Assembly: GCA_011763485.2 (NCBI GenBank)
Contig: JAANSK020002245.1
Coordinates: 1 to 29,778 of the forward strand
Reading direction: 5' to 3'
DNA: 29,778 bases
DNA from: Isoetes engelmannii
Taxonomy: Eukaryota > Streptophyta > Lycopodiopsida > Isoetales > Isoetaceae
Under the pieces are notes generated by a model. That model was not told the origin of the DNA. It saw only the letters and a program-made list of their open reading frames with translations, and made no database searches. The translations under genes were made by a program, and so were the position numbers. Positions 10,039-19,765 of the stretch are shown here, piece after piece. Each line of letters starts with the position of its first letter. The first letter of the stretch is position 1.

Positions 10039-10205
10039 GGATATGTTTGGAATGGAACTATCTTTGCTCTTAAGATGGAATGGTTTGCCTCCTGGTTGTC
10101 CTAGCTGTGAAAAATGATTGCATTTGGGCAAGAAGTGTATTCCAGTGGTCGAGATGGATAATCATGAAGCCAAGACATGGAGAGATCGATCTCATTCATA
10201 CGAGG

Positions 10206-10255
10206 ATAGACATCATGTAGTCTTTGATTCATAGACATCATGTAGTCTTTGATTA
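10206..10255. repeat. Two-copy 25-bp tandem duplication
   Basis: Positions 10206-10230 and 10231-10255 differ only at the last base. The second segment copy has a single unit, so this duplication is newer than the segmental duplication. Confidence 0.9.
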
Positions 10256-10437
10256 TGATAGGTCAAATAACAGACGCGCAAGAAGGGATCGAAGACGACA
10301 AGCGATAAGAGAAAAAATTGCTTTGGCAAATAAGGAACTGGTAGAGAAATTTGAAGGAACAATATAAAATTCAAGAAACAAGGGATGCAACTGTCAAAGT
10401 GCTAAACCGAGGAATCGTCACAAACGGTGTCTCTTTC

Positions 10438-10756
10438 TGGTAGAACTAGTATAAACTACCACAAACCCAGCTAGGAATGTGCAAGAGCTGCTGTACAAAG
10501 AAAACCAATAGGAAATACAATCTTTGTTTCTCAGCATACAATACACAACGTACAATGATATATACAACAATGGGACTAAAAATCGTAGTCTATCGTTTAA
10601 CCACCACCCACTAATTACGGTATTAATTTAGGGTCGGTGCTCAGTGCTGATAAAATGCTGCCTTCTATACATTTCAGCACATTCTCAACAATTGTACTAT
10701 GCTAAATCACTTTGTTTCAGCACGTTATTCTTAGTCAGCGTATTTATATCCCAACA
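10438..10756 (-). mobile_element. Ty1/Copia LTR, copy A (3' LTR, minus strand)
   Basis: On the minus strand it runs TGTTGGGATATAAATA ... TATACTAGTTCTACCA, so it has TG...CA ends. It is preceded at 10757-10767 by a polypurine tract (TTAAGGGAGAT), which marks it as a 3' LTR. Upstream on the same strand (to 10889) is a stub of the Copia pol C-terminus. Two further LTRs of this family are at 16818-17139 and 18861-19126. Confidence 0.82.
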
Positions 10757-10889
10757 ATCTCCCTTAAATAATGCGGACTATGCAGAAGAAAACCAGTTGA
10801 AACCGAGCTAATCCTTCTCTCCCTTCAGCTGCAATTTCTTCATGCCCAAGTTCTCCGTCACGTTAATGGACTTAGATCCAACTAATGGT
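10757..10889 (-). mobile_element. Copia polypurine tract and stub of pol (copy A)
   Basis: Minus strand: residual pol C-terminus ('MKKLQLKGE'-type block), then the polypurine tract next to the LTR. Homology to the second segment copy stops at about 10889, where copy A is truncated. Confidence 0.65.
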
Positions 10890-11319
10890 ACTTCCAATCT
10901 AAACGGTAAGATAAAATTCATATCGGTTCCAAACGTAAGATGGATGAACAAGTTTTATATTAAAGGCATCTCCTTGCGCACAGTGCCATTAAAATAGATC
11001 AGAAACATACTTCAAAATGAACTACCAGGAATTTTTAAAGTTGCTGATCTTGTCCTTTCCATTGAGTACAGCTGTGGTTAGATATCATGCGGTCAATCCT
11101 TGCCAACCAGATGTTGTATGTTGTTGGTGCCACCATTGCCTCACATAGCATTTTCTGCCTTCAGTTATTATTTCCAAGCTTTGCTTTTCCAGGATAAAGA
11201 ACCATTCAGATTACTTCCATATTTACAACTGCACACAAGTTCAATAATCTATGGAGCTGAGCCCTCCTTTCATCCTCAAAAACAGATTTTGCTTCACCAG
11301 CATTCTGTTGGTACAAGTT
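10890..11319. other. 3' flank of the 153-aa gene; no separate gene seen
   Basis: Lies between the Copia stub and the stop codon of the minus-strand three-exon gene, so part of it should be that gene's 3' UTR. The short plus-strand frame at 11100-11330 overlaps its last exon and is a shadow. Confidence 0.4.
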
Positions 11320-12908
11320 TCAGTATTTAGTGACTGTGCTCTTTGGACTTCTCTCCTTTCTCATCAAATAGTCCTCTGAATTGCTTTCAATGTTGCCATT
11401 TAAAGCATCAGCATCAGGTCCAATGGAGAATAACTTATCTTTGGCATATTCTTCTATAATTATTCCTACAACAAGCCAAAGTTGTCAAAATCTTGTCCTC
11501 TTAAGGGGCAAAACTGGCACAAAGAAAAATCTACACATGCAAATTTACTTACATAAATACAATATATTTACCCACACTTCTACTGTATTTCAAATTTGTA
11601 ACATGTTGCTAGCTGTATGAGAATAGTTTGCAATGTTTGGTAAGCAGAGTGCCCATCTTACTTACAAGGTCTTAGTTACTGTCAAAACATGTTGACGATC
11701 TATATAAAGTAGACTAAAGAGTGATGAGGTCAGGCACTGTGACTAAGGCCTACATCAAAATGTCACATTCTAAAAATACAATGTAACAGGTAGCAACATA
11801 CCTATACATTTGAGGCTTTTCCATGTCAATACCCCAGAAAGCGAGTCATCATCGGCGGTACTCAATTGTTGCATGGCCAACCTTTTGATGCTCACTAACA
11901 AGTCCTGCAAAGGAAACATTATTTACAAAAAGATCCGCCATGACTATCTTTCTTACATCTAGAGATACATAGAAAGCTCCTTGCTTCTATTATCACATGT
12001 GGCCATTAATTGTTTTTGTTACTGTATTACAAATTTAATACAACTAGTAATTGAAGATGATCTATGTTTAACAACGATATCCATAAAGATATTGCAGTCA
12101 TACTCCATACTAAGTCAGTACCATAATATCGCAAAGACAAAAATCAAGAGACCGAATAGTCCCTTGAGATAAGTTAGATTTGCCTATCAATGAGCCATAA
12201 AAATAGGAGAACAAAAACCAGATGAAGCATAGAGATTTAACATAAACATGCAAAGCATCCGTTCAATCTTTCCTTATGTAGTTATAGAAGACTTTGACAA
12301 ATACAAAAAGTCTCTATACAAAGTTAATGGAAGCTTCCTGCAGTGATTTTAGGGTCTCTAAATAGCAAAAATATCCATGCCTTCACTTCCGACCTAAATC
12401 GTATGGTGGAGGATAAATTGCACTACCAAATTAAAGCTTTACTTCATGATTGGTTAAGATAACAAATGGAAGAAGAAAAGAATATCCTGAATTGATATCA
12501 AGATAGAGATTGGGTAATAATTGATTTGCTGCATTCCTTACGTTTGCTTCCCATAAATTGAATTTACATCCAAAAGAACAATGCAGTACCAAAATGGAAG
12601 TAGAGTGCAATGGTAAAATACATAAGACTAAGCAACCTAGAAAGATGCAATCAGAACTCTTTTAATTTAAAAATAACAACAGGTTAATGGCATACCAATT
12701 GAGATCCTGATAGTGATTCTGCCCAGGCAAGTGCTTCCGGATCGACATGATCATCATCAACCACCTTGGCCTTCTCAAAATCAGGTCTTGTCGCCTCATC
12801 AGATACTCTATTTCTTCGTTTCCGATTTCTTTCCTTCTTAGATGATTCCCCAACTTCAAAAGAACCCTTATCAAGGTCTGTTTGCAGTACATTCACACGG
12901 CCGCCCAT
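11320..12908 (-). CDS. Uncharacterised plant protein, 3 exons, 153 aa
   Basis: Exons 5' to 3' are 12908-12696, 11904-11802 and 11465-11320 (TGA at 11322-11320). Borders are GT/AG (donors GTATGC and GTATGT; acceptors TTTGCAG and TTGTAG), phases agree, and the total is 462 nt. The product opens MGGRVNVLQTD and has a basic cluster KKERNRKRRNR (24-34), a possible nuclear localisation signal. An Asp run (51-53) and DPEALAWAESL (56-66) follow, then a helical half (LLVSIKRLAM, about 73-82; WKSLKCIGIIIEEYAKDKL, about 99-117) and a polar tail. I do not recognise the family. Two helices around 'AWAESL...LLVSIKRLA...LKCIG' suggest a small helical domain, possibly nuclear. The start is uncertain: a TATAAAAG element sits only 21-28 bp upstream, so either that element is not the promoter or part of the N-terminus is missing. 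Confidence 0.72.
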
Positions 12909-12928
12909 AATAATCACGTTCTGTCGGA

Positions 12929-12936
12929 CTTTTATA
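12929..12936 (-). promoter_or_regulatory. TATA-box-like TATAAAAG
   Basis: Perfect plant TATA consensus on the minus strand, 21 bp from the proposed ATG at 12908. With the usual 25-35 bp spacing, transcription would begin at or just inside the start codon. A chance match is possible. Confidence 0.35.
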
Positions 12937-13639
12937 TGCGTAGTAAAAGGCCTTTTTGAAATTACGTTAGGGATAATGTACCCACATAGGCCTTTACGTG
13001 GCGCTGTGCCTAATGTAAACGTGGTACAATGTCCCCACGTGGCTTGAGTAGCTCTCCAAATTCAACTACAGAAGTTTCTTTAAAATTCCAAATTCAAGTA
13101 CAAAACCTAGATTTGTATTGCTCTGCAAAAGCAACAAAAATATCATCTTTGACACTGCCTCTATATAGCGTATGCTTTTAGAGCAATAAATGAACAGAAT
13201 GTTATGCTGTGCAAAGCCATTGTAAATGTTACAACGTTGTGATCATGAGGGAAAAGCTGAAGAAAAATCAAACATCTGGCAGAATAAAGAACATGCCATG
13301 CTTGTTTTCACACATTTTTATGCCATACAATGCCTTATGTACTTATCACTGAAGCTTCTTGTGATCCCTATGTCTGGTTTAAGCTCGCCAACCAGTGAAA
13401 AAATAACACATCAGCATGTGTCCTGATAGAAATGGCGAGTGTAGACGAAACCCATGCCACAGTATGCTAAGACTCAAGAACTTAGCATTTACATCTGTTA
13501 TCGTCCAAGTCAATTCATTGGCAAAAATGCTGAATTTTTTATTTTAACACAGAGACATATTCAAGATCATATTCAAGATCTTAGTTCTCCACATCAGAGA
13601 TAATGAAGCATCTAGAAGCCTTGTGCTTGTGTTGGTACA
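12937..13639. other. Upstream flank with no supported gene
   Basis: No frame with coding character over more than about 60 codons and no TE signature was seen. Confidence 0.4.
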
Positions 13640-14440
13640 CCTGATAAATGGAACCTAAGCTGAATGCATGGACATGGCTCCCTCTGACAGAAAATATGAG
13701 GCAAAAGCTGATGATAGAAAACATCATGATGTTGGTCCAGCTTTATTCCCTAATAACTTGATGAAATTCAGTAATAATATGTCCTAATGACTTGATGAAA
13801 TCGAGTAATAATATGTCCGATAAATGGCAGCCTGAGCCTAAAACATTAGCCGTGCAACAAGCCATGGATCCAAATGGTACAACTTCTGAATTGAGAAAGA
13901 TCCATATGCTTTACTGGAAGAACTGTACTTTGGAAATGGAAAGCATGTAGATGCAAGCATTGGTTTTGCAGCTGATGTTTTGTCCTTTAAATGGCAGTCT
14001 GAGCATGAAACCTTAGTAATGGAACCTGAAGCCGTAACTTATGTACTTGGAAGAAATCATGATCTGAAGATTTGAACTTTGGCAATGAAGAGCTGGTAGC
14101 TGCATGTGCTGGTTCTGCAGCTCCGAAGGATTTAAGGCAGGACGATTCTGGTAATGTTGTTGATGAAAATGAGAAGCTCAAGCAACGTCCATGGCCATGC
14201 CGAGCTTGGCCTTGGCAATGTTGAGTTTGCCATGAAGGCTGACGATGATGCTGTAGAGTTGATAGCAAAACCTGATGGAGCTATGGAGGCATACCGTAAA
14301 TTTAAAGACAGACAGCATTTTCAACAAAATTGCTCTGAAAGGCAGGTTTTCAGAAGCAGCCAGCGATGAACCCCAATCTATGGTTCTAATGATTAAGAAA
14401 AAGCTTGGAAACAGAAATCGAATTTAAGAGAATCGAGCAA
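13640..14440 (+). pseudogene. Repeat-protein pseudogene, family not recognised
   Basis: Coding-like sequence in all three plus frames, joined by frameshifts. Readable blocks: SDRKYEAKADDRKHHDVGP (from about 13680), DKWQPEPKTLAVQQAMDPNG (from 13818), EELYFGNGKHVDASIGFAAD with SFKWQSEHETLVMEPEAV (about 13917-14030), EDLNFGNEELVAACAGSAAP (about 14065-14125), HAELGLGNVEFAMKADDDA and ELIAKPDGAMEAYRKFKDRQ (about 14195-14310). 'KW-x2-E-x2-TL' recurs about every 170 bp (13645, 13818, 13985) and 'L-x-FGN' recurs, so the parent protein had repeats of about 56 residues. Stops and shifts (for example TAG near 13950, TGA near 14075) make it non-functional. No introns are needed to follow it, which would fit a retrocopy. 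Confidence 0.55.
13751..13818. repeat. Two-copy 34-bp tandem duplication within the pseudogene
   Basis: Positions 13751-13784 and 13785-13818 are near-identical 34-bp units. The length is not a multiple of three, so the duplication itself breaks the frame. Confidence 0.85.
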
Positions 14441-15663
14441 AGGAAGTACCTGTTCTAGAATAATCGCCAGGTTAGAACAGACTTTCATTTTGTTGTTGAT
14501 TGAGTCTATTCTGTCCTTAGCTTTGTGCAAGTCAGTGGATTGTATGCCCCACTTCAGTGCTTGAGCTGCTCAAACGAACCTAGCTCCCATCTGAAGCCAA
14601 CCACCACCGAGTGCCGACTTGCAACCCTCCCTAGGGCTTAGGAGAAAAAATTGACATGAAGTTCAATTCCCTCACAAGGACAGCCTGCCATTGGTTTCCG
14701 GTTTCCTTGATGGAAAAACTAGTTCTTGGGGTCTCATAGAATTGTGCCCAGCTATAAATTGTATTTTTCCCTATGATGCTCTATTTTCATAGTTTGCCTT
14801 GAACCATGTGAAGAAAATTTATCTCTGAGCCAAAACATATTTGAAGAGTGCGAATTTCTTTGTTCATTTGGGTCTATATTATTTGTTTTGTTTTGAGTTG
14901 GAGAGCTGTTGATGAATAATGAAGTTGATGGGTCATGATGCTGCATTTTCACAGTTTGTTTTGACTTTTTGCTTAAGGTTTCTTTCTTCTTATTTGGCGA
15001 CTTGATTTAAATAAACAGGTTATCGTTTCTGGAAAATATTAGCTCTAAGCTAAGACATAGCTGACGTGTAGTTAATTTTATGCTTTTATCTGTTTGTTCT
15101 TGATTGAAAGTGATTTTGTCATGATGGTCTAATATATGCGACCAACTATTAATTTTGTTGATGAAGTATATGACCATGATGCAATCTTAGCTCAACATGT
15201 TGTTCCAATTTCAGCATAAGATATAGTGAATTCACTTGCAACGTGAGCTCTTAAACAGGTAGATGGCATTTTTTATCCGTTCAAAAATCTTGTTCTTTGA
15301 TACTCACTGTGTTTGGTCTTCAGTAGACATGGTACTTTATGTTCGTAGAAACACGTTGTATATAGAAAGGCTATGTTGCACTTTGTGACAATCATATCTA
15401 TTAGCGAGAGCATGTCGTCCTACTCATACTTGAACAAACAAGTGGCATGAGATATTGAATGGAATTTGGCTTATAACTCAAGTTGATGCAGTAATGTCGG
15501 ATGTGGTAAACAATTTGGCAGAAGAAAGCAATCTAACGAGTACAACTTATACATTCTCTCTGGCATCAGGATGGCTCATTTATTCGCCTCTGCAATGGAC
15601 TCTCCAAGGCTCCCCAAACGGGCAACCCATTTGATGCGTTAGCATCTTGTTTCTTGTTGAATC
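14441..15663. other. Gene-free stretch with degenerate ~180-bp repeats
   Basis: T-rich DNA in which blocks such as ATGATGCT-x-ATTTTCA-AGTTTG recur (14774, 14935, loosely 15120), followed by a weaker second block (near 14815 and 15036). No ORF, TE terminus or RNA gene was identified. Confidence 0.35.
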
Positions 15664-16389
15664 GTCCATATCAAAACTAATATTTTCATAGGGTTGTGGA
15701 CGAGCTAAATGTTTTCCATAATGATATGAGGCTCTGGGGCATATTACAAGAGGTAGTTCCTCATCCTATCTATCTCCTAACCTAGAATGTGATGAAATGC
15801 AGAATACAATAAAAAAATAGAATATACTCGATTCCTTCTACTCAATTCCTTCAATTTGGACACTAAAAAAGCAATTTATCTTATATCGAACTTCGCTCTG
15901 AACAAGCAGAGCATTTGCTGAAAATGGGTCACGTAATCCATAAGGGTTTTAGATCAAATTCTACAATTGGTTTTATCAATTCGACCCGAATAAACTTATA
16001 TCTCTGATCTTGGGCGTAATCGGCCAGTTTCCTGCTGGATCTAACCCAGCCTACCAACATCAAATCGATCCAATTAAACATATATCTTTGATCTTACTTC
16101 GGAAAACTTTTGGACCTAATCGGCAAGTCTTCTGCTGGATCTAGCCCAGCCTACCAGCTACACAGTATCCCCCCATTCCTACTAGTCATACCAAGAAAAA
16201 TAGCAATTTGTAGACTTCCTCGAAATAGCTATTTCTAAACATTTCCACACAGTAGCTTACAAGACTTCCTCGGAATTTCTCGAACCAAGTCTCTAATGCA
16301 CACTATCTATGTACATCTCTATGACCTGAACCCCGTCTTTTAAGATCCTGAATGTTTAAGACATGTTTTCTCTTCAATTTATTTTTTTT

Positions 16390-16760
16390 ATCTCGGTTGA
16401 TTGTCATCGAGACAGATCACCATTTGTTTTTATACAACTGGACCTTCTGAAACCATTGCCTCTTGAACTCATCTTCCAGGATAAGTTTGGAATGGAGCTA
16501 TCTTTGCTCTTAAGATGGAATGGTTTGTCTCCTGGTTGTCTGTCCTAGCTGCGAAAAGTGAATGCATTTGGGCAAAAAGTGTATTCCAGTGGTCGAGATG
16601 GATATTCATACGAGGATAGACATCATGTAGCCTTTATTCTGATAGGTCAAATAATAGAAGTGCAAGAAAAATTCGAAGACAACAAGCAATAAGAGAAACA
16701 ATTGCTTTGGTTAAGAACTGGTAGAGAAATATAAATGAACAATATAAAATTCAAGAAACA
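16390..16760 (+). pseudogene. Degenerate LINE ORF1 fragment with zinc-knuckle region (copy B)
   Basis: The frame from 16363 to 16548 reads DRSPFVFIQLDLLKPLPLEL, then DKFGMELSLLLRWNGLSPG. This is the DUF4283-like part of LINE ORF1 running into the knuckle. A 4-bp change near 16540 shifts frame before the cysteines, and the Arg-rich tail is also shifted relative to copy A. It stops where the Copia LTR block begins. Confidence 0.55.
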
Positions 16761-16817
16761 AGGGATGCCAGTGTCAAAGTTCTAAACCGAGGAATAGTCA
16801 CCAACGGTGTCTCTTTC

Positions 16818-17139
16818 TGATAGAACTAGTATAAACTAGCACAAACCCAGCTAGAAATGTGCAAGAGCTGCTGTATAAAGAAAACCAATAGAAAATACAA
16901 TCTTTGTTTCTCAGAATGCAATACACAACGTACAATGGTATGTACAACCAAGCAGACTAAGAATAGTAGTCTATCGTTTAACCACCACCCACTAATTACA
17001 GTACTAATTTAGGGTCGATGCTCAATGCTGATAAAGGGCTACCTTCTGTACATTTCAACACATTCTCAACAATTGTGCTAAGTGTTGAATCACTTTGTTT
17101 CAGCACACTATCCTTAGTCAGCATATTTATATTCCAACA
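16818..17139 (-). mobile_element. Ty1/Copia LTR, copy B (3' LTR, minus strand)
   Basis: Minus strand: TGTTGGAATATAAATA ... TATACTAGTTCTATCA, 322 bp with TG...CA ends. The polypurine tract TTAAGGGAGAG is at 17140-17150 directly upstream. Same family as 10438-10756 and 18861-19126. Confidence 0.85.
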
Positions 17140-17410
17140 CTCTCCCTTAAATATTGTTGACTGGGCAGGAGAAAACCAGTTGAAACCGAGCTGATCCTTC
17201 TCTCCCTTCAGCTGCAATTTCTTCATGCCCAAGTTCTCCTTCACGTTAACGAACTTAGATGCAACTAATGGTTTGGTAAATCAATCAGCAAACTGATCAT
17301 GTAAGGATCAATGAAACAAGATGAAAAGGTCCCATTTGGATCTTCTCATTGAAAAAACACATGTCAAGGTGTTTTCTCTTTGGGCTGGTCTGATCCATTC
17401 ATCTAAGTTT
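17140..17410 (-). mobile_element. Copia pol C-terminus (RNase H end) and polypurine tract
   Basis: Minus strand, with frame changes: KHLDMCFFNEKIQMG (matching the conserved KHIDIDCHFIREKI block of Copia RNase H), then HDQFAD-stop-FTKPLVASKF, then VKENLGMKKLQLKGE. This is the standard Copia ending 'QLADxFTKPL...LREKLGM'. The in-frame TGA is at 17283-17281. Upstream, the element is cut off at about 17410-17420, where LINE sequence begins. Confidence 0.75.
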
Positions 17411-17419
17411 GCAGTCCCA

Positions 17420-18606
17420 AGCAAAAGCAGTTTGTATTCTTGAATCATACTAATATCAGATTTAAACTCTCTAACCGAGGCAATAAATCTTTTTTGGCAG
17501 ACCCCTTTATACCTCGTAGTTCCAGGTCAGAACCCTCGTAACTATTAAAGAAAAATGACCTTAAACTAGACAAAGGTTTAAAGATAAGCAAGTTTTTTCC
17601 TCACAAATGATGAGAATTTATTTCTGGTGGTACATGAATGCTCCTTAATAGTAGGATGGTTCTGACTAACACATTGAGAAAGTGTGGATTCCCTGCTTTT
17701 TGTCCTCCTCTTGATGGTTCTATGAGTAATAATTGTGAGATCATGCAAGGGGCTATTGCTGCTATCAAAGTTATCACTAGCTAAGATCTCTTCCCTAGAG
17801 TCTGGAACAACTAGACCATTCAGTTCATCAAGGCTGTTTTATAAAGCATGTAGACTCTTTTCAATACTTTGGACGATAGTGAATGCGAGGATTGAATACA
17901 TTCAGAATCAGGGGTAGAGGAGGAATATTTCTCATATGACAAAGAATTGGAGACGGTCTAAAACTCTTGCTCCAAATTGCCGTCATGATTAGTATGCCCA
18001 GAACAATGTGGACTTAAACTAATTAGATTGTGATCACTTGTCTGGATGAGGCCATCTAGTTTGTTGCCCGTAGCAGCTTTTAGAGAACCAGTATGATCTA
18101 GAGTTTGAGAGCAAGGGTACTTTCTTTTGGTAGGTTCCTAGACCTAACTCTAGTGTTCAAGGTCAAATCATCCACCGCATCAGGGAGCATCCTGCTTACA
18201 AGATCAACACTCGATTGTCCATAAAGTCCATATAATTCCTTCAAAAACGCGTGCTCAGCTTGATTTGGGAAAGCAAAGTTAATATTTGAGGCATTAGAAC
18301 CAGGATTGAAGGAAAGACCAACAATTATAGTGGGAGCTTTGTTTTCAGAGGATTGTCCATCGTTGCAAGGTATGAGCACATTTGGGTGGACGATATTAGT
18401 AGATTTCTCTGTTGTTGATTGCAACCCCCCTATTGTTGATAGTTGCAACTCATCCATGGAAGACAAATCTTCTTTCTTTTCCTCACTATCGTCCTCTTTA
18501 TGAAGAAACCTTGAATCTGGGCCTTTCGTATCATCCTGCAAAATTAGATATTTGTTTTTGCACAAAAGGGGTGAGAACTGCTTCGCTGAATTTTCATTGT
18601 CTATAG
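17420..18606 (-). mobile_element. LINE ORF1 C-terminal part and ORF2 endonuclease start, degenerate
   Basis: The minus-strand frame 18565-18098 (155 codons) ends RVRSRNLPKE..., a Ser/Arg ending like that of plant LINE ORF1. Coding-like sequence continues through frame breaks to about 17580. A second block at about 17545-17425 reads LTWN, RGIKGSAKK and RFIASVREFKSDISMIQEYKL with two frame shifts. That is the start of an L1-type apurinic-like endonuclease (consensus 'WNVRGL...KPDIxxLQETKL'). ORF1 end followed by ORF2 start on the same strand gives the L1 layout. The fragment is truncated on the ORF2 side, where it abuts Copia pol. Confidence 0.65.
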
Positions 18607-18860
18607 GATCCTTTCACATGTTGATCAGATAGATGCATATCCAAGTACATAAACATCTCCATTTCCACTCAGTTTTGGTTTTATGGATTTATATTCCATA
18701 GCAAGTCTTCTTTTGTTCTGTTAACTTGAAAGATACAAAATTCTTCTCAGTTTCACTCTAATTTGAATATTGGGATTCTTTAGCCTTAACACAAAAAGTT
18801 TGTCGAATTGAACTTCTTCCAGTGGTTTATATTTATCAAACATTTCCACTATAGAAAACG
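18607..18860. other. Short spacer between LINE and Copia remnants
   Basis: AT-rich, no coding or element signature identified. Confidence 0.35.
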
Positions 18861-19126
18861 TGTTGAAAATATTTAAATAAAATATATGCTGACTTAGCAT
18901 ACTGTGATGAAATAACAGTGATTCCGCACTTAGCACACAATGCATAGAATATGTTGAAGTGTACAAAAAGCAGCACTTTATTAGCACTGAGCACCAGCCC
19001 CAATTAGTGCCATAACTAGTAGGCGGTGGTTCAACATAGACTACTATTCTTAGTCTCGCCAGTTGTACTTTTCTGTCTCTTAATGTATCTTGCTGGTTTT
19101 CTGTTAGTTTTATACTAGTTCTATCA
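18861..19126 (+). mobile_element. Ty1/Copia 5' LTR (plus strand)
   Basis: 266 bp beginning TGTTGAAAATATTTAAAT and ending TTTATACTAGTTCTATCA, with the internal block AGACTACTATTCTTAGTCT also found in the two minus-strand LTRs. It is followed at once by a primer-binding site, so it is a 5' LTR. It is shorter and more diverged than the other two. Confidence 0.82.
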
Positions 19127-19139
19127 TGGTATTAAAGCC
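19127..19139 (+). other. Primer-binding site for initiator-Met tRNA
   Basis: TGGTATTAAAGCC directly after the LTR end, two changes from TGGTATCAGAGCC, the canonical plant Copia site complementary to tRNA-iMet. Confidence 0.8.
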
Positions 19140-19690
19140 CATTCAAGGGTAGAATCAAGCAAGCCATGGGAGAAGATGTTCAAAGCAGACCAGGTCATAA
19201 CTTTTTCTTATAAGGAGGAGCTCTTTGGGATGAGATTTGGTTAGAACGATATTTTGGAAAGAATTTTTTGTTGCTGAGTTCATCTCCAACACCTAAGATT
19301 CAAGAAGTTTCTTGATTTGGGCTTGGGGAAAGTGTTTTCAACACTCTTTGGTGACAAGATTCAAGTAAACAATTTTGTGGGATTTAGATTTCAGACAATA
19401 CTTTGTTTTCTGGCTATCATTTTAGCTGCTGAATATAAGGCGATTACAAGAGAAGTCGGTACAGAAGCAAAGGGATGGGAGAGTGGACCATGCTAATTTT
19501 GTGTCTACTTCTCAGGCTGATGCCAAAAAGAAGTCTGCTAATAGCAAAGACTTCAAGAGTCATAAAATATGAAGTCTGATAGTAAGAAATCCAAGCAGTT
19601 TAAGTGCTAGAATTGTGGTAAAAAGTGGCATTTGCATTAAAATCCACACTGTAAGCATGAGAAGAAAATATTAAAGAGTAGTGGCATGAG
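19140..19690 (+). pseudogene. Decayed Copia gag with CCHC knuckle
   Basis: Readable gag-like stretch from about 19430: RRLQEKSVQKQRDGRVDHAN, then Lys/Ser-rich sequence, then FKC-stop-NCGKKWHLH-stop-NPHC (19601-19652), where typical gag has KCWNCGKKGHLKKxC. TGG-to-TAG is visible at the knuckle. Nothing like protease or integrase follows, and no matching 3' LTR lies downstream within the window. It is therefore a truncated or non-autonomous copy. Confidence 0.7.
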
Positions 19691-19765
19691 TAGCATATTA
19701 GACAAGTGATGTTGCTTGTGCCACTTTTGATGTTGAACATTTGAATATTGCAGTAGTAGCCAACA

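Larger units (their letters stand above)
9770..10367 (+). pseudogene. Degenerate LINE ORF1 fragment with CCHC zinc knuckle (copy A)
   Basis: Conceptual reading with frame breaks: SPFVFIQLDLL and PLPLELIFQDKFGMELS (best seen in copy B), then WNGLPPGCPSCEK-stop-LHLGKKC. That last stretch has C-x2-C-x4-H-x4-C spacing. An Arg-rich tail follows (RSNNRRARRDRRRQAIRE) to a TAA at 10365-10367. The block 'P-V/F-x-I-Q-L...PLEL' followed by 'LPP-x-C-x2-C' matches the usual arrangement of plant LINE ORF1: a DUF4283-type domain, then a zinc knuckle. Stops, frameshifts and a minisatellite expansion show it is dead. Confidence 0.6.
8763..10889. repeat. Duplicated segment, copy A
   Basis: Matches 15664-17272 along its length in the same order and orientation: the CTAATATTTTCATAGGGTTG block, a 104-bp tandem pair, LINE ORF1-like sequence, then a minus-strand Copia LTR with polypurine tract and a stub of pol. 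Similarity is high by eye but not counted. Both copies have the same sequence on both sides of the LTR, so this is duplication of an assembled block and not two separate insertions. Copy A carries extra sequence: a LINE-like insert (8788-8921), a minisatellite (9807-10038), a 25-bp duplication (10206-10255), and about 150 bp around 9440-9640 that is absent from copy B. Confidence 0.85.
15664..17272. repeat. Duplicated segment, copy B
   Basis: Partner of 8763-10889. It lacks the 134-bp retroposon, holds one unit of the minisatellite and one unit of the 25-bp repeat, and extends further into Copia pol. It represents the more ancestral arrangement at those sites. The two copies lie about 6.9 kb apart in direct orientation, with the 153-aa gene between them. 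Confidence 0.85.

Noticed and set aside
12766-13047. Plus-strand 93-codon ORF
   Set aside because: It is antisense to exon 1 of the 153-aa gene, which has consistent splice sites and phase.
13987-14369. ORFs on both strands within 13.99-14.37 kb as separate genes
   Set aside because: The minus frame is a shadow, and the plus frame is one piece of the frameshifted repeat-protein pseudogene.
16996-17244. Minus-strand 82-codon ORF as a host gene
   Set aside because: It joins the Copia pol tail across the polypurine tract into the LTR.
18306-18606. Plus-strand ORFs of 64-65 codons
   Set aside because: They are antisense to the LINE ORF1-like frame, with no domain.
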